DNA of 10,712 nt from Azophilus sp964572185 (GCA_964572185.1 CAZNFI010000106.1:1-10712); one strand, 5' to 3'. Numbered from the stretch's first letter, positions 1-7,717 are shown. Notes: generated by a model from the sequence alone, not told the origin. Numbers and translations: made by a program.

Positions 1-1608
1 GCCGGGGCGGGCCAGCTCCGGGTCGAGAAAGTCGCCGTTGCGGGTGTCGTTCATGTCGTTGATGGGCGCATAGATCAGGCCGTCGCCGGCGGCCATGCCG
101 AAGTGCACGCCGCCCTGGATGCTGCCGCGGCCAACCCGCGTCGACCACAGCAGCGCCCCCTCGGCATCGGGGTCGAGGCCGAATATGGTGCCGTTCTTGT
201 GGCCGGCGGCGAGCACCGAACCGGCTGCGCCTTCGATCAGGATCATGCTTGACCCATGGTCGAAGTCCGGCCCGTTCTCTGCCGGGCAGTTTGGGTTGTC
301 GACCATCATGCAGGCGACATTCCAGGCATCGTCGGCGGTGCTCTGGCGCTGCCAGACGCGCGCCCCGGTACTCAGGTCGACGGCGATGATGGCGTCGCTG
401 TTGGCATCGGCCGGCGACGAGTAGTTCTCGCCGGTGCCGAAATAGACCAGGTTGCGCCGATAGTCCACGGCCGGGCTCGACCACACCGGCGCGCCCGAGG
501 GCGCCAGCACCCGGGTGCCGGCGCTGGTCACCGCCACCTGCGCGGGTGGCGTGGGAATGGACGCATGCGACCAGATTACTTCGCCAGTGCCGGGCGCCAC
601 GGCCACCACCTTGCCTTGAAAGCTGCAGCACTCGTAGTCCGGGTTGGCGGCCGGAATCACTTCCAGGGAAGACACCGGCACCAGCAGCCGGTCGCCGGCC
701 AGCGCCGGGGTGCCGGTAATGGTGGCGCTCGGATGGTCGTCGATGCGCATCGACCAGGCGAGTTCCCCGGTCAGCGCGTTCACGGCGTACAGGCGGGCGA
801 GAATGTCGCCGAAATAAGCCATTGGCGCGCCGGTATCGGTTTGCGGATCGGACAGCACGATGGCGGTGCGCACTTCCGCACCGGCCTGGTATGCCCAGCG
901 CTCGCAGCCGCTTTCCAGGTCGAACGCATAAACGGTGCCGTCCTGGCTGCCGACGAACACCGCGCCCATGGCGATGGCGGGCTGTGACCGGGCGCGCAGC
1001 GCGTTCGGGAAGGCGAATGCCCATTTGAGTTCCAGGCCGGCCACGTCCCCGGCGCTGAGACGGGCCGTCTCGGCATCGACAAAGCGGCTGGTGTCGTGGC
1101 CCCAGCCGACCTTTGGCGCCGGGCGCGAGCGGTCGAACTCGGCTGCGGCGCCGGTGCAGGCGGGCGCCCGGGCATCGGTGACCGCGGAATCGATGCGCGC
1201 GCGGGTGATGAATTCAGCGATGTGTACCCGCTGCTGCTCGTCGAGGTGCGCTGCCTGGGGCTGCATGATGCCGTCCGTCATCGATGCGTACACCGCCCTG
1301 GGCGACATCATTTCCAGCCAGATCAGGTGCGGCGACCGGCTCACGCCGCCTTCATGGCAACTCGCGCAGTGCGCCGCGTAGAGCGCGGCGCCCGGCATTT
1401 CCTGGCGCGGGCCCAGGTCTTCGCTGGTGGCCTGAAACTGATCGGTGGATTCCAGGGCGGTCGCGCCTTCGGCCTCGCTCGCCGGCTCCGCAGGTTGCGA
1501 TGTATCGGTTACGGAGGCGGCGGCCGGCTCTCGAGACTCGGGATCCGGGGCGCATGCGCTTGCGAGCAGAACAAGGGCGGCGATGAACGGCAACTGGAAC
1601 TTGTGCAT
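1..1608 (-). CDS. Quinohaemoprotein (PQQ/cytochrome c) dehydrogenase, polyvinyl alcohol dehydrogenase-like lipoprotein (3' end off window)
   Basis: 536 codons are visible from ATG at 1608 to the left edge with no stop, so the C-terminus is missing. The start gives a clean lipoprotein signal (MHKFQLPFIAALVLLASAC, Cys19). Ala at +2 predicts transfer to the periplasmic face of the outer membrane. An acidic, low-complexity linker follows, then one haem c motif CASCH at residues 81-85 with a GIMQ segment downstream that may give the axial Met. From about residue 150 on there are beta-propeller blades of the PQQ type (for example VFVGSQDGTVYAFD). Features typical of cytochrome-type PVA dehydrogenases are the vicinal pair Cys327-Cys328 in YECCSFQG, a blade with VWSSPAVD near 374-381, and DDAWN followed by NCPAENGPDFDHG near 436-450. 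This family oxidises secondary alcohol groups and passes electrons through haem c. The actual substrate is unknown; PVA itself need not be it. It is transcribed divergently from the MFS-hyuAB operon. No strong Shine-Dalgarno is seen. Confidence 0.9.
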   Translation of the reverse strand, partial: MHKFQLPFIAALVLLASACAPDPESREPAAASVTDTSQPAEPASEAEGATALESTDQFQATSEDLGPRQEMPGAALYAAHCASCHEGGVSRSPHLIWLEMMSPRAVYASMTDGIMQPQAAHLDEQQRVHIAEFITRARIDSAVTDARAPACTGAAAEFDRSRPAPKVGWGHDTSRFVDAETARLSAGDVAGLELKWAFAFPNALRARSQPAIAMGAVFVGSQDGTVYAFDLESGCERWAYQAGAEVRTAIVLSDPQTDTGAPMAYFGDILARLYAVNALTGELAWSMRIDDHPSATITGTPALAGDRLLVPVSSLEVIPAANPDYECCSFQGKVVAVAPGTGEVIWSHASIPTPPAQVAVTSAGTRVLAPSGAPVWSSPAVDYRRNLVYFGTGENYSSPADANSDAIIAVDLSTGARVWQRQSTADDAWNVACMMVDNPNCPAENGPDFDHGSSMILIEGAAGSVLAAGHKNGTIFGLDPDAEGALLWSTRVGRGSIQGGVHFGMAAGDGLIYAPINDMNDTRNGDFLDPELARPG

Positions 1609-1732
1609 CTCTGGAAACCTGAATCGGGGGAAGGGCAAGTCTACTGCAACGCGGCAGGCGCACCGCAAGTGCTTCGACGACGGCGGGGTAGACAGTCGCA
1701 CGAGGCTCAACCGGAGTGGTCTGCGTACTTGC

Positions 1733-1748
1733 GCCGATCCTGATCGGC
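1733..1748. promoter_or_regulatory. 16-nt perfect dyad, candidate operator
   Basis: GCCGATC-CT-GATCGGC: two perfect 7-nt half sites separated by 2 nt. The spacer is too short for an RNA hairpin loop, and no T-tract follows, so a protein binding site is more plausible than a terminator. Its place between divergent genes fits a shared operator. No regulator gene is in the window, so the binding protein is unknown. Confidence 0.35.
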
Positions 1749-1766
1749 TTTCCAGGCGTGCATCTG

Positions 1767-1838
1767 CGCATGCCTTGCGGCCGGCGTTCGCGCATGCCTT
1801 GCGGCACGCGTTCGCGCATGCCTTGCGACATGCGTTGG
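1767..1838. repeat. Three head-to-tail 24-bp tandem repeats
   Basis: Units lie at 1767-1790, 1791-1814 and 1815-1838. All begin CGCATGCCTTGCG and continue with a GCGTT-containing tail. Units 1 and 2 differ at two positions and unit 3 has a few more changes. Each unit contains the self-complementary GCATGC, which therefore recurs every 24 bp. Because 24 is a multiple of three, the overlying open frame reads an 8-residue repeat (HALRxAxA), but nothing suggests that frame is translated. Confidence 0.85.
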
Positions 1839-1897
1839 CGCACAAAACCCCCTATCCTAGCCGGCTTTGCCGGTCGGCCGGCGCATCGCGGAAACCA

Positions 1898-3271
1898 GTG
1901 AGCAGGGAACAGGGAACCGGGGGCTACCCCCCGGGGGGAGCGAAATACGCCTGGTACGTGGTGGTGGTGCTCATGTTCACCTACGCCGTGGCGTTCATCG
2001 ACCGGCAGATCCTCAGCCTGCTGGTGCAGCCCATCCGCCGCGACCTGGGCCTGAGCGACACCCAGATCAGCCTGCTGGCCGGCTTCGCCTTCGCCGTTTT
2101 CTACTCGGTGCTGGGCGTGCCCATCGCGCGGCTGGCCGACCGGGTGAACCGCCGCTACCTGATCGCCGTCGGCGTCGCCCTGTGGAGCGTCATGACTGCG
2201 GCCTGCGGGCTCAGCAAGACTTACTGGCAGCTTTTTGCCATGCGCGTGGGTGTCGGTGTCGGCGAGGCGACGCTGTCGCCGGCCGCCTACTCGATGATTG
2301 CCGACTACTTTCCGCCGCACAAGCTGGCGCGCGCCATCAGCGTCTACACCATGGGCCTGTACGGCGGCGCCGGCCTTGCCCTGCTGGTTGGCAGCGCCGT
2401 GGTTGCCCTGGTGAGCGATGCGGGGCCGGTGACTCTTCCCGTTATCGGCACGGTGCATGCCTGGCAGATGACCTTTTTTGTGGTCGCCCTGCCGGGGTTG
2501 CTGGTGCTGGCGCTGCTGGCGACGGTCAGGGAACCGGTCAGGCGCGAAATTACGGGTGCGGCGGCCACGGCATCCGGGCCCCAGGGTCGGGATGCGGTTC
2601 GCGAAATGATGCAGTTCTTCCGCGGCCACCGCCGCATCATGCTGGCCCACTTCGGGGGCTTTCTGGTGCTGGGCACGGTGATCACGGCCTACCTGGTCTG
2701 GGTGCCGGAATTCCTGCGGCGCACGCACGGCTTCGATATTGCCGAGGCGGGGCTGATCTATGGCCTGGCCCTGTTGTTGCTGGGCACCAGCGGGCCCTAT
2801 GTCGGCGGCTGGCTGGCTGAGAAGCTGGCCCTGGCCGGACGGCGCGATGCCGAGTTGCGCGCCGCCATGATCGCCGGGGCGGGCATGATTCCGCTGAGTG
2901 TCATCACGCCGCTGGTCGGCGATCCGCTGCTGGCGGTGATTCTTCTGGCGCTCGCCACCTTTGTGCTGGCCATGCCCCAGGGATTGGCGCCAACCATCAT
3001 CCAGCTCATCGCACCCAACCGCATCCGTGCCCAGGTGACCGCCATCTTCATGCTCATCGCGGTGCTGGGCGGGTACACCGGAGGGCCTTCCTCCGTGGCG
3101 CTGCTCAATGACTATGTCTTTCATGATGACAACGCTCTCAATTATTCTTTAGCCATCGTCAGTGGCGTGCTGACCCCGGTGGGCGTCCTGATGCTGTTCT
3201 GGGGCTTGAAGCCGTATCGGCAGCTGCGGGCTGCCGCGATGCGGGGCGATGGCGCCGCGAACGATCAATGA
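1898..3271 (+). CDS. MFS transporter, Spinster-like family
   Basis: 457-residue inner-membrane transporter with about 12 hydrophobic segments. The first transmembrane segment carries FIDRQILSLLV (residues 33-43), a hallmark of bacterial Spinster-type MFS proteins. The cytoplasmic loop after the second segment has the MFS motif-A-like RLADRVNRR. Further conserved pieces are GVGEATLSPAAYSMIADYF and a late MPQGLAPT segment. The frame is open far upstream, so the start is uncertain. I chose GTG at 1898 because it leaves a short tail (MSREQGTGGY) before the first membrane segment, as is usual in the family. No good Shine-Dalgarno precedes it; later GTG codons near 1957 would cut into the membrane segment. 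Family members export or import diverse organic acids, lipids and aromatics. It is the first gene of an operon with hyuA and hyuB, 16 bp upstream of hyuA, suggesting it moves the substrate or product of HyuAB. Direction of transport cannot be told. Confidence 0.88.
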   Translation: MSREQGTGGYPPGGAKYAWYVVVVLMFTYAVAFIDRQILSLLVQPIRRDLGLSDTQISLLAGFAFAVFYSVLGVPIARLADRVNRRYLIAVGVALWSVMTAACGLSKTYWQLFAMRVGVGVGEATLSPAAYSMIADYFPPHKLARAISVYTMGLYGGAGLALLVGSAVVALVSDAGPVTLPVIGTVHAWQMTFFVVALPGLLVLALLATVREPVRREITGAAATASGPQGRDAVREMMQFFRGHRRIMLAHFGGFLVLGTVITAYLVWVPEFLRRTHGFDIAEAGLIYGLALLLLGTSGPYVGGWLAEKLALAGRRDAELRAAMIAGAGMIPLSVITPLVGDPLLAVILLALATFVLAMPQGLAPTIIQLIAPNRIRAQVTAIFMLIAVLGGYTGGPSSVALLNDYVFHDDNALNYSLAIVSGVLTPVGVLMLFWGLKPYRQLRAAAMRGDGAANDQ

Positions 3272-3278
3272 GGGAGGA
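3271..3278 (+). promoter_or_regulatory. Strong ribosome binding site fixing the hyuA start
   Basis: AGGGAGGA overlaps the last base of the MFS stop codon and lies 9 nt before ATG at 3288. This decides against the earlier in-frame ATG at 3249, which lies inside the MFS gene with no such site. Confidence 0.75.
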
Positions 3279-3287
3279 ACAACCGGA

Positions 3288-5378
3288 ATGGAAACAGAGC
3301 CAACAGCGCGCGCCGGCAGGCCCAGCCTGGGTGTGGACGTGGGCGGCACCTTCACCGACCTGGCGTTCTACGACGAGCACGGCGAGCTGACCTGCATCAA
3401 GGTCGCAAGCACGCCCGCCCAGCCCGGCTTCAGCACCCTGCAGGGCGTCGATGAACTGCGGCGCCTGTCCGCCTGCCCGGATGAACTGTGGTCGCAGATG
3501 AGCCACACGCACAGCAACACGGTGGCGGTGAACTGCCTGATCGAGCGCTCCGGCGCCCGGCTGAGCCTGCTGGTGACGGCGGGCTTCCGGGACACCCTGG
3601 AGATCGGGCGCATGACCGTGCCGGAGCCGGCCCGTTACGATTCGCGGCGCCCGACGCCGCTGGTGCCGCGCCGCCGGGTTGCCGAAGTCGAGGGGCGCAT
3701 CGACGCCCGGGGCCGTGTCGTGCGCGACCTCGATGTGGATGGGGCGGTGGCCGCGGCCGCCGGCCTGCAGGCGCAGGGGTGCGAAATCCTGGTGATCTGC
3801 TTCCTGCACAGCTACAAGAATCCGGCCCACGAGCGCCAGGCCAGGGACGCCATCGAATGTCGGCTGCCAGGACTGCCCGTGGAGATCTCATCGGACGTAT
3901 GGCCCCAGGCGCGGGAGTTCGAACGCGCCACGCTGGCCCTGGTGAATGCGCACATCCGCCCCGCCGTCGAGCGCCAGGTGGAACTGCTGGTTGGGGGCAT
4001 GGCAGAGCGGGGCGTGGGCACGCCGGCCCGGGGTTCGCGCTCCAACGGCGGCATGGAACTGCTCGCCACCATGTCCGAACGGCCGGTGACGGCGCTGCTG
4101 TCCGGCCCGGCCGCGGGCGTGGCGGGGGCGGCGGCCGCGGCGGCGGATGCGGGCTGGTCCGCGGCCAACCTCATGACCCTGGACGTGGGCGGCACCAGCG
4201 CCGACATCGGCGTGGTGCGTCAGGGGCGGCCAGTGCTGAGCGCCGAGGAACGGGTCGCGGACTTTCCGATCCTGGTGCCGACGGTCGCGGTGTCGGCCAT
4301 CGGCGCCGGCGGCGGCTCCATCATCTGGGCGGATGCCACCGGTACGCTGAAAATCGGCCCGAAAAGCACCGGCGCGGATCCCGGGCCGGCCTGTTACGGT
4401 CTGAGCGGCGGCGGTGCGGCGGCCATGACCGACGCCTTCCTGCTGGCCGGGCTGCTGAATCCCGAGCGGTGGTTGGGCGGCAAGCTGCAGCTGCATCCGC
4501 AACGCGCGCGCCGGGCTCTGGAAACGGTGGGCGCCCGGGTCGGCCTGTCGGCGGAACAGGTGGCCGATGGCGCCATCCAGGTGGCGACTGCCATGCTCGC
4601 TGCGGAGTCGACCAACGTACTGGCGCGCCGCGACGTGGACCTTTCCCAGTTCCGCATGGTGGCCTATGGGGGCGCGGGCCCGCTGGTGGCGGCGCTGGTG
4701 GCGGAAGCGGTCTATGTGAATACCGTGCTGATTCCACCGGTGCCCGGCACATTGAGTGCGCTTGGCGCCGCCCAGGCCGATCTCGAAGGCGACTTCGTGC
4801 AGCCGGTGTATCGGGATCTCGAGGGTCTCGATGCGGCGGCGCTGAGCGCCACGCTCGACGGCATCCGCGGCCAGACGGCGGCCTGGCTGGAACGCGAAGC
4901 CGCCGGTCTGGAAGTTGCGCACGCGGTTGTCGAGTACACCGCGGAGATGCGCTACGAAGGGCAGGGATACGATGTCACCGTGGCGCTTGAAGAAGACTGG
5001 CTCGCCGCCGGCGCTTCGGAAAAGATCGAGGCGGCGTTTCACGAAGCTCACGAACGGGCTTTCGGTCATCGTCACGACGGCACGCCGGCCTGGTTGCAGG
5101 AGTTGCGCGCCCACCTCACCGGCCGTCTGCCCAAGCCGGCGCCGGCATCGGTCAAGGCGCCGGTGAACGTCGGTGAACCGGCAACGCGAACGATTCGGTT
5201 GCGCGGCAACGAGGTCGAGGCGCAGATCTTCGACCGCGACGCGATTGCGGGGGAGGCCCACATCGACGGCCCCGCCATTATCGAACAGATGGATACCACC
5301 ACCCTGGTGCCCGACGGCTGGGCCCTGACGCTGGCCGACAACGGCGCCATGATCGTCACGAGGGACTTGAACCGATGA
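3288..5378 (+). CDS. hyuA: Hydantoinase/oxoprolinase family protein, HyuA-type ATP-binding subunit
   Basis: 696 residues, the usual length for a stand-alone HyuA. The N-terminal ASKHA-type phosphate-binding loop is GVDVGGTFTD (15-24), followed by THSNTVAVNCLIERSGAR and GFRDTLEIGR. The central domain has SNGGMELL and LLSGPAAGVAGA, then the second nucleotide-binding motif LMTLDVGGTSADIGVV (from residue 295) with GAGGGSI (about 338) and GADPGPACYG (about 362). The C-terminal domain has EMRYEGQGYDV (about 553) and FHEAHERAFGH. In this superfamily HyuA uses ATP to phosphorylate or activate a carbonyl (N-methylhydantoinase, 5-oxoprolinase, acetone and acetophenone carboxylases) and HyuB completes the reaction. 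Which of these applies cannot be read from the sequence. Cytoplasmic. The stop overlaps the hyuB start as ATGA, so translation is probably coupled and the subunits made in equal amounts. The Ala/Gly-rich stretch after the SGPAAG motif is low complexity but in a normal position. Confidence 0.95.
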   Translation: METEPTARAGRPSLGVDVGGTFTDLAFYDEHGELTCIKVASTPAQPGFSTLQGVDELRRLSACPDELWSQMSHTHSNTVAVNCLIERSGARLSLLVTAGFRDTLEIGRMTVPEPARYDSRRPTPLVPRRRVAEVEGRIDARGRVVRDLDVDGAVAAAAGLQAQGCEILVICFLHSYKNPAHERQARDAIECRLPGLPVEISSDVWPQAREFERATLALVNAHIRPAVERQVELLVGGMAERGVGTPARGSRSNGGMELLATMSERPVTALLSGPAAGVAGAAAAAADAGWSAANLMTLDVGGTSADIGVVRQGRPVLSAEERVADFPILVPTVAVSAIGAGGGSIIWADATGTLKIGPKSTGADPGPACYGLSGGGAAAMTDAFLLAGLLNPERWLGGKLQLHPQRARRALETVGARVGLSAEQVADGAIQVATAMLAAESTNVLARRDVDLSQFRMVAYGGAGPLVAALVAEAVYVNTVLIPPVPGTLSALGAAQADLEGDFVQPVYRDLEGLDAAALSATLDGIRGQTAAWLEREAAGLEVAHAVVEYTAEMRYEGQGYDVTVALEEDWLAAGASEKIEAAFHEAHERAFGHRHDGTPAWLQELRAHLTGRLPKPAPASVKAPVNVGEPATRTIRLRGNEVEAQIFDRDAIAGEAHIDGPAIIEQMDTTTLVPDGWALTLADNGAMIVTRDLNR

Positions 5379-7381
5379 ATATCCAGGCACGGCAGGCGAC
5401 CGCGACCGCCATCGAGACGGAGATCTTCGCCAACCTGTTCCGCGCCATCGTCAATGAAATGGGCTGGATCATCCAGCGTTCGGCGCACACCACCTTCGTC
5501 AAGGAGACCATGGATTTCGGTACCGCCCTGGTGACCCCGGAAGGGGAGCAGTTCGCGGTCATCCAGACTACCGGCGTCAATGCCCTGCTCGGCACGCCCA
5601 TGGCGCCCGGCATCGAGGCATTCACCGACTGGGCGCCCGGCGACATTGCCATCACCAACGATCCCTACACCACCGCCGGCATGGTCACGCACCTGAACGA
5701 CGTGTTTTTCCTGAAGCCGGTATTCATCGACGGCGAACTGCTGTGTTTCGTCTGGGCGTTCGTCCATTGCAGCGATATCGGCGGCAAGGTGCCCGGCAGC
5801 ATCGACGGCACCAACCGCGAGGTGTTCCAGGAGGGGCTGCGCATCAAGTCCACCAAGCTATACAACGCCGGCGTGCTCAACCAGGACATCGTGGACGTGA
5901 TCGCCAGCAATTGCCGCAGCCCGGAGATGAACTGGGGCGACCTCGGCGCCGCGGTGTCGGGGCTGAACCGGGGGGCGCAGCGGCTTGAGCAGCTCATCGC
6001 CCGTTACGACCCGGACACCGTGCGGCGCGCCATGTACAGCACCCTGGACCGGGCCGAGGCGCTCACCCGGGCGGTGCTGAAAGACATACCGGCGGGTTGC
6101 TACGAGTTCGTGGAGTACCTGGAAGACAGCTACGCGAGTCCGGTGCCGATTCGGGCGAAACTCAAGCTCACCGCCCGGCGCGACGGTTCCGTGGTGCTGG
6201 ACTTCACCGGTTCCGATCCCCAGGTCGCCTCGGCCATCAACATGCCGGCGGGCGACCAGAAGCACCACCCCATGCTGTCGGTGGCGGTCATGAACCTGGT
6301 GGTCACCGCCAGCGAAGGCCAGTTCTACAACGCCGGCATACTGCGCTGCATCGAACTGGTGCTGCCCAGACACTCCTTCGTCAATGCCTCCTTCCCGGCA
6401 GCCTGCGGCATGCGCGTGGTGACCACCATGCGCGTGCACGACATGACGCTCGGCGCCCTGGCCAGCGCGATACCCGGGCGGGTTCCCGCGGGGGGCGCCG
6501 GCCAGGTGGCGATCATCTCCATCGCCACGGCGGACTTTGCCGGCAAGACCAGGGTGGTGGCCGCCAACGCGGTGGCCGGCGGCGCCGGCGGCGGGCTGGG
6601 AATGGACGGCCTGTCCGGTAACGACTACCCCACGGCCGCCTTGCGCAACATTCCCGTCGAGGTGCTGGAGGCGGAGGCGCCGGTGCTGGCGCAACGGTTC
6701 GCGCTGCGCGCCGATTCCGAAGGGGCGGGCAGGCTGCGCGGCGGCTTCGGCATCGAATACGCATTCGAGGTCACCGACGACCGGGCTACCGTGGTGGTGC
6801 GCGGCAAGGACCGCTACCGGTTCTCCGCCTGGGGTGTCGATGGCGGCGGGGCGGCGGTGCCGAGCTACAGCCTGGTACGCCACGCGGACGGGTCGGAATC
6901 CAATGTCGGCAAGCAGGCGGTCTATCAGCCGCACCCGGGAGACGTACTGGTCGTTGGCGGCGGCGGTGGCGGCGGTTTCGGCGATCCCCTGGCACGCGAC
7001 CCGGAAAAGGTGCGGGCAGACATCCTGGACGGCCTGGTCTCACCGGAGCGCGGCAGGGCGCTGTACGGGGTCGCGCTGGATGGTGACGGGTCGATCGATC
7101 ACCAGGCAACACAGGCGCTGCGCGAGCCGGTCGGGCGCCCGGCCGAATCCGGCGACCCGGGTCCGGTAGCAGTGGATTTCGGTCCGGGGCGGAGGCAATG
7201 GCAGGCGGACTGGCAGGAAACCTACACGATCATCGCTGACTGGAGCCAACAGTTTCCTCCCAGTGGCCGGCGTCTCGCCCAGGAGCGGGCGTATCTGGCG
7301 GCGACCGACCGCCTGTTGCCTGGCCCGGCGCGCCAGGACGTACTCGATCTGCTGACGCAGTTGCAGAAAGAATGGGCTTGA
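5375..7381 (+). CDS. hyuB: Hydantoinase/oxoprolinase family protein, HyuB-type subunit with extended C-terminus
   Basis: 668 residues starting at the ATG of the ATGA overlap with hyuA. Family motifs are all present: FRAIVNEMGWIIQRSAHTTFVKE, NDPYTTAGMVTHLNDVFFLK, DIGGKVPGS, LDFTGSDPQ (about 275), GGGGGGGFGDPLARDPEKV (about 528) and VSPERGRALYGV. His106, Asp109 and His131 have the H-x2-D-x21-H spacing that I recall for the Mn ligands of acetone carboxylase alpha, which is homologous to HyuB. Many family members read HHAD where this one has H131-C-S-D, so the residue after the ligand is changed. Conserved homology ends near residue 580. About 85 residues follow (from roughly REPVGRP, with WQADWQETYTIIADW, ending QLQKEWA) that I cannot match to the core fold. 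Cytoplasmic partner of HyuA. No small third subunit, as found in acetone and acetophenone carboxylases, is encoded here. Confidence 0.94.
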   Translation: MNIQARQATATAIETEIFANLFRAIVNEMGWIIQRSAHTTFVKETMDFGTALVTPEGEQFAVIQTTGVNALLGTPMAPGIEAFTDWAPGDIAITNDPYTTAGMVTHLNDVFFLKPVFIDGELLCFVWAFVHCSDIGGKVPGSIDGTNREVFQEGLRIKSTKLYNAGVLNQDIVDVIASNCRSPEMNWGDLGAAVSGLNRGAQRLEQLIARYDPDTVRRAMYSTLDRAEALTRAVLKDIPAGCYEFVEYLEDSYASPVPIRAKLKLTARRDGSVVLDFTGSDPQVASAINMPAGDQKHHPMLSVAVMNLVVTASEGQFYNAGILRCIELVLPRHSFVNASFPAACGMRVVTTMRVHDMTLGALASAIPGRVPAGGAGQVAIISIATADFAGKTRVVAANAVAGGAGGGLGMDGLSGNDYPTAALRNIPVEVLEAEAPVLAQRFALRADSEGAGRLRGGFGIEYAFEVTDDRATVVVRGKDRYRFSAWGVDGGGAAVPSYSLVRHADGSESNVGKQAVYQPHPGDVLVVGGGGGGGFGDPLARDPEKVRADILDGLVSPERGRALYGVALDGDGSIDHQATQALREPVGRPAESGDPGPVAVDFGPGRRQWQADWQETYTIIADWSQQFPPSGRRLAQERAYLAATDRLLPGPARQDVLDLLTQLQKEWA

Positions 7382-7471
7382 GCACACGCGGCCGGAGGGG
7401 CGGGCTGAGCCCAGGGGAACGGTGCCGGCCAACGAAGACAGACGAAAAAAGTGTGCCATGCGAGTCCGGAA

Positions 7472-7485
7472 CCCGGCGCGCCGGG
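7472..7485. repeat. 14-bp perfect palindrome
   Basis: CCCGGCGCGCCGGG is self-complementary, and GTCC (7465-7468) and GGAC (7490-7493) bracket it symmetrically. It could be an operator or part of an RNA stem. In GC-rich DNA such palindromes also arise by chance, so the call is descriptive only. Confidence 0.4.
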
Positions 7486-7524
7486 ACGAGGACGTGCAGG
7501 GAACTATGGCTGGATTCCAGAAAA

Positions 7525-7635
7525 GAGTGGGCATGTGGTGCGGGTATCCGGCACCTTTAAAGCAATTCAGCGCGTTAGAGTCTTGCAAGACAAAGCACGC
7601 TTGGCGTGCCGGATACCCGCACCGCATGCCCACTC
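7525..7635. repeat. 111-nt inverted-repeat element with 30-nt arms
   Basis: The left arm (7525-7554) and right arm (7606-7635) are reverse complements over 30 nt with one difference (T7536), which becomes a U-G wobble in plus-strand RNA. The whole arm can therefore pair. Arms begin GAGTGGGCAT and end GGTATCCGGCAC. The 51-nt centre is richer in A+T and contains the perfect 12-nt palindrome GTCTTGCAAGAC at 7580-7591. No target-site duplication flanks the arms (AAAA left, GCTG right) and no T-run follows. It may be a MITE-like or REP-like dispersed element, or a structured RNA between two operons. Confidence 0.85.
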
Positions 7636-7648
7636 GCTGCCCGGAAAA

Positions 7649-7705
7649 ACCACATCGCAAAATTTTTGTTCCATGAAAGTTTCCACCCCGGCGACCGGGT
7701 AAACT
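7649..7705 (+). promoter_or_regulatory. AT-rich stretch, possible promoter region of the ABC importer operon
   Basis: This segment stands out as A/T-rich (CAAAATTTTTGTTCC) in very GC-rich surroundings, right after the inverted-repeat element and before the permease gene. TAAACT at 7700-7705 resembles a -10 box, but I find no good -35 partner at 16-18 bp. Location and composition support a promoter; the boxes do not. Confidence 0.3.
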
Positions 7706-7711
7706 CGAATC

Positions 7712-7717
7712 AGGAGG
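7712..7717 (+). promoter_or_regulatory. Ribosome binding site deciding the permease start
   Basis: AGGAGG sits 6 nt before ATG at 7724. The adjacent in-frame TTG at 7721 would have only a 3-nt spacer, so ATG 7724 is preferred. Confidence 0.75.

Larger units (their letters stand above)
1609..1897. other. Divergent intergenic region between the dehydrogenase and the MFS-hyuAB operon
   Basis: About 290 bp between two oppositely directed genes, so it should hold promoters for both. I see a 16-nt dyad (1733-1748) and three 24-bp tandem repeats (1767-1838). A TATCCT hexamer at 1853-1858 resembles a -10 box, but no acceptable -35 box lies at the right distance, so I do not call a promoter. The MFS reading frame stays open across this whole region, but the segment has no protein-like features and is best read as non-coding. 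Confidence 0.6.

Noticed and set aside
1853..1858. TATCCT as a -10 box for the MFS-hyuAB operon
   Set aside because: The best -35-like hexamer (TTGCGA at 1823-1828) is 24 bp away, too far for a standard promoter.
1445..1897. Upstream extension of the MFS frame
   Set aside because: The frame is open but overlaps the dehydrogenase start on the other strand and runs through tandem repeats. Its translation is Ala/Arg/His-rich and not like an MFS N-terminus.
1352..3124. Long open frame on the minus strand opposite the MFS gene (590 codons)
   Set aside because: It is rich in His, Gln, Arg and Gly with no domain motif and lies antisense to a clear MFS protein. Long antisense frames are expected in GC-rich DNA.
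3888..5390. 500-codon minus-strand open frame opposite hyuA
   Set aside because: Low-complexity Arg/His/Gly-rich translation with no recognisable motif, fully antisense to a well-supported HyuA.
7525..7635. Inverted repeat as a factor-independent terminator or integron attC site
   Set aside because: The arms are far longer than a normal terminator stem and no T-run follows. The attC core-site pair is not present at the ends.
7422..7676. Short plus-strand frames in the gap after hyuB (60-84 codons)
   Set aside because: Their peptides simply read through the two arms of the inverted repeat; no ribosome site or conserved feature was seen.
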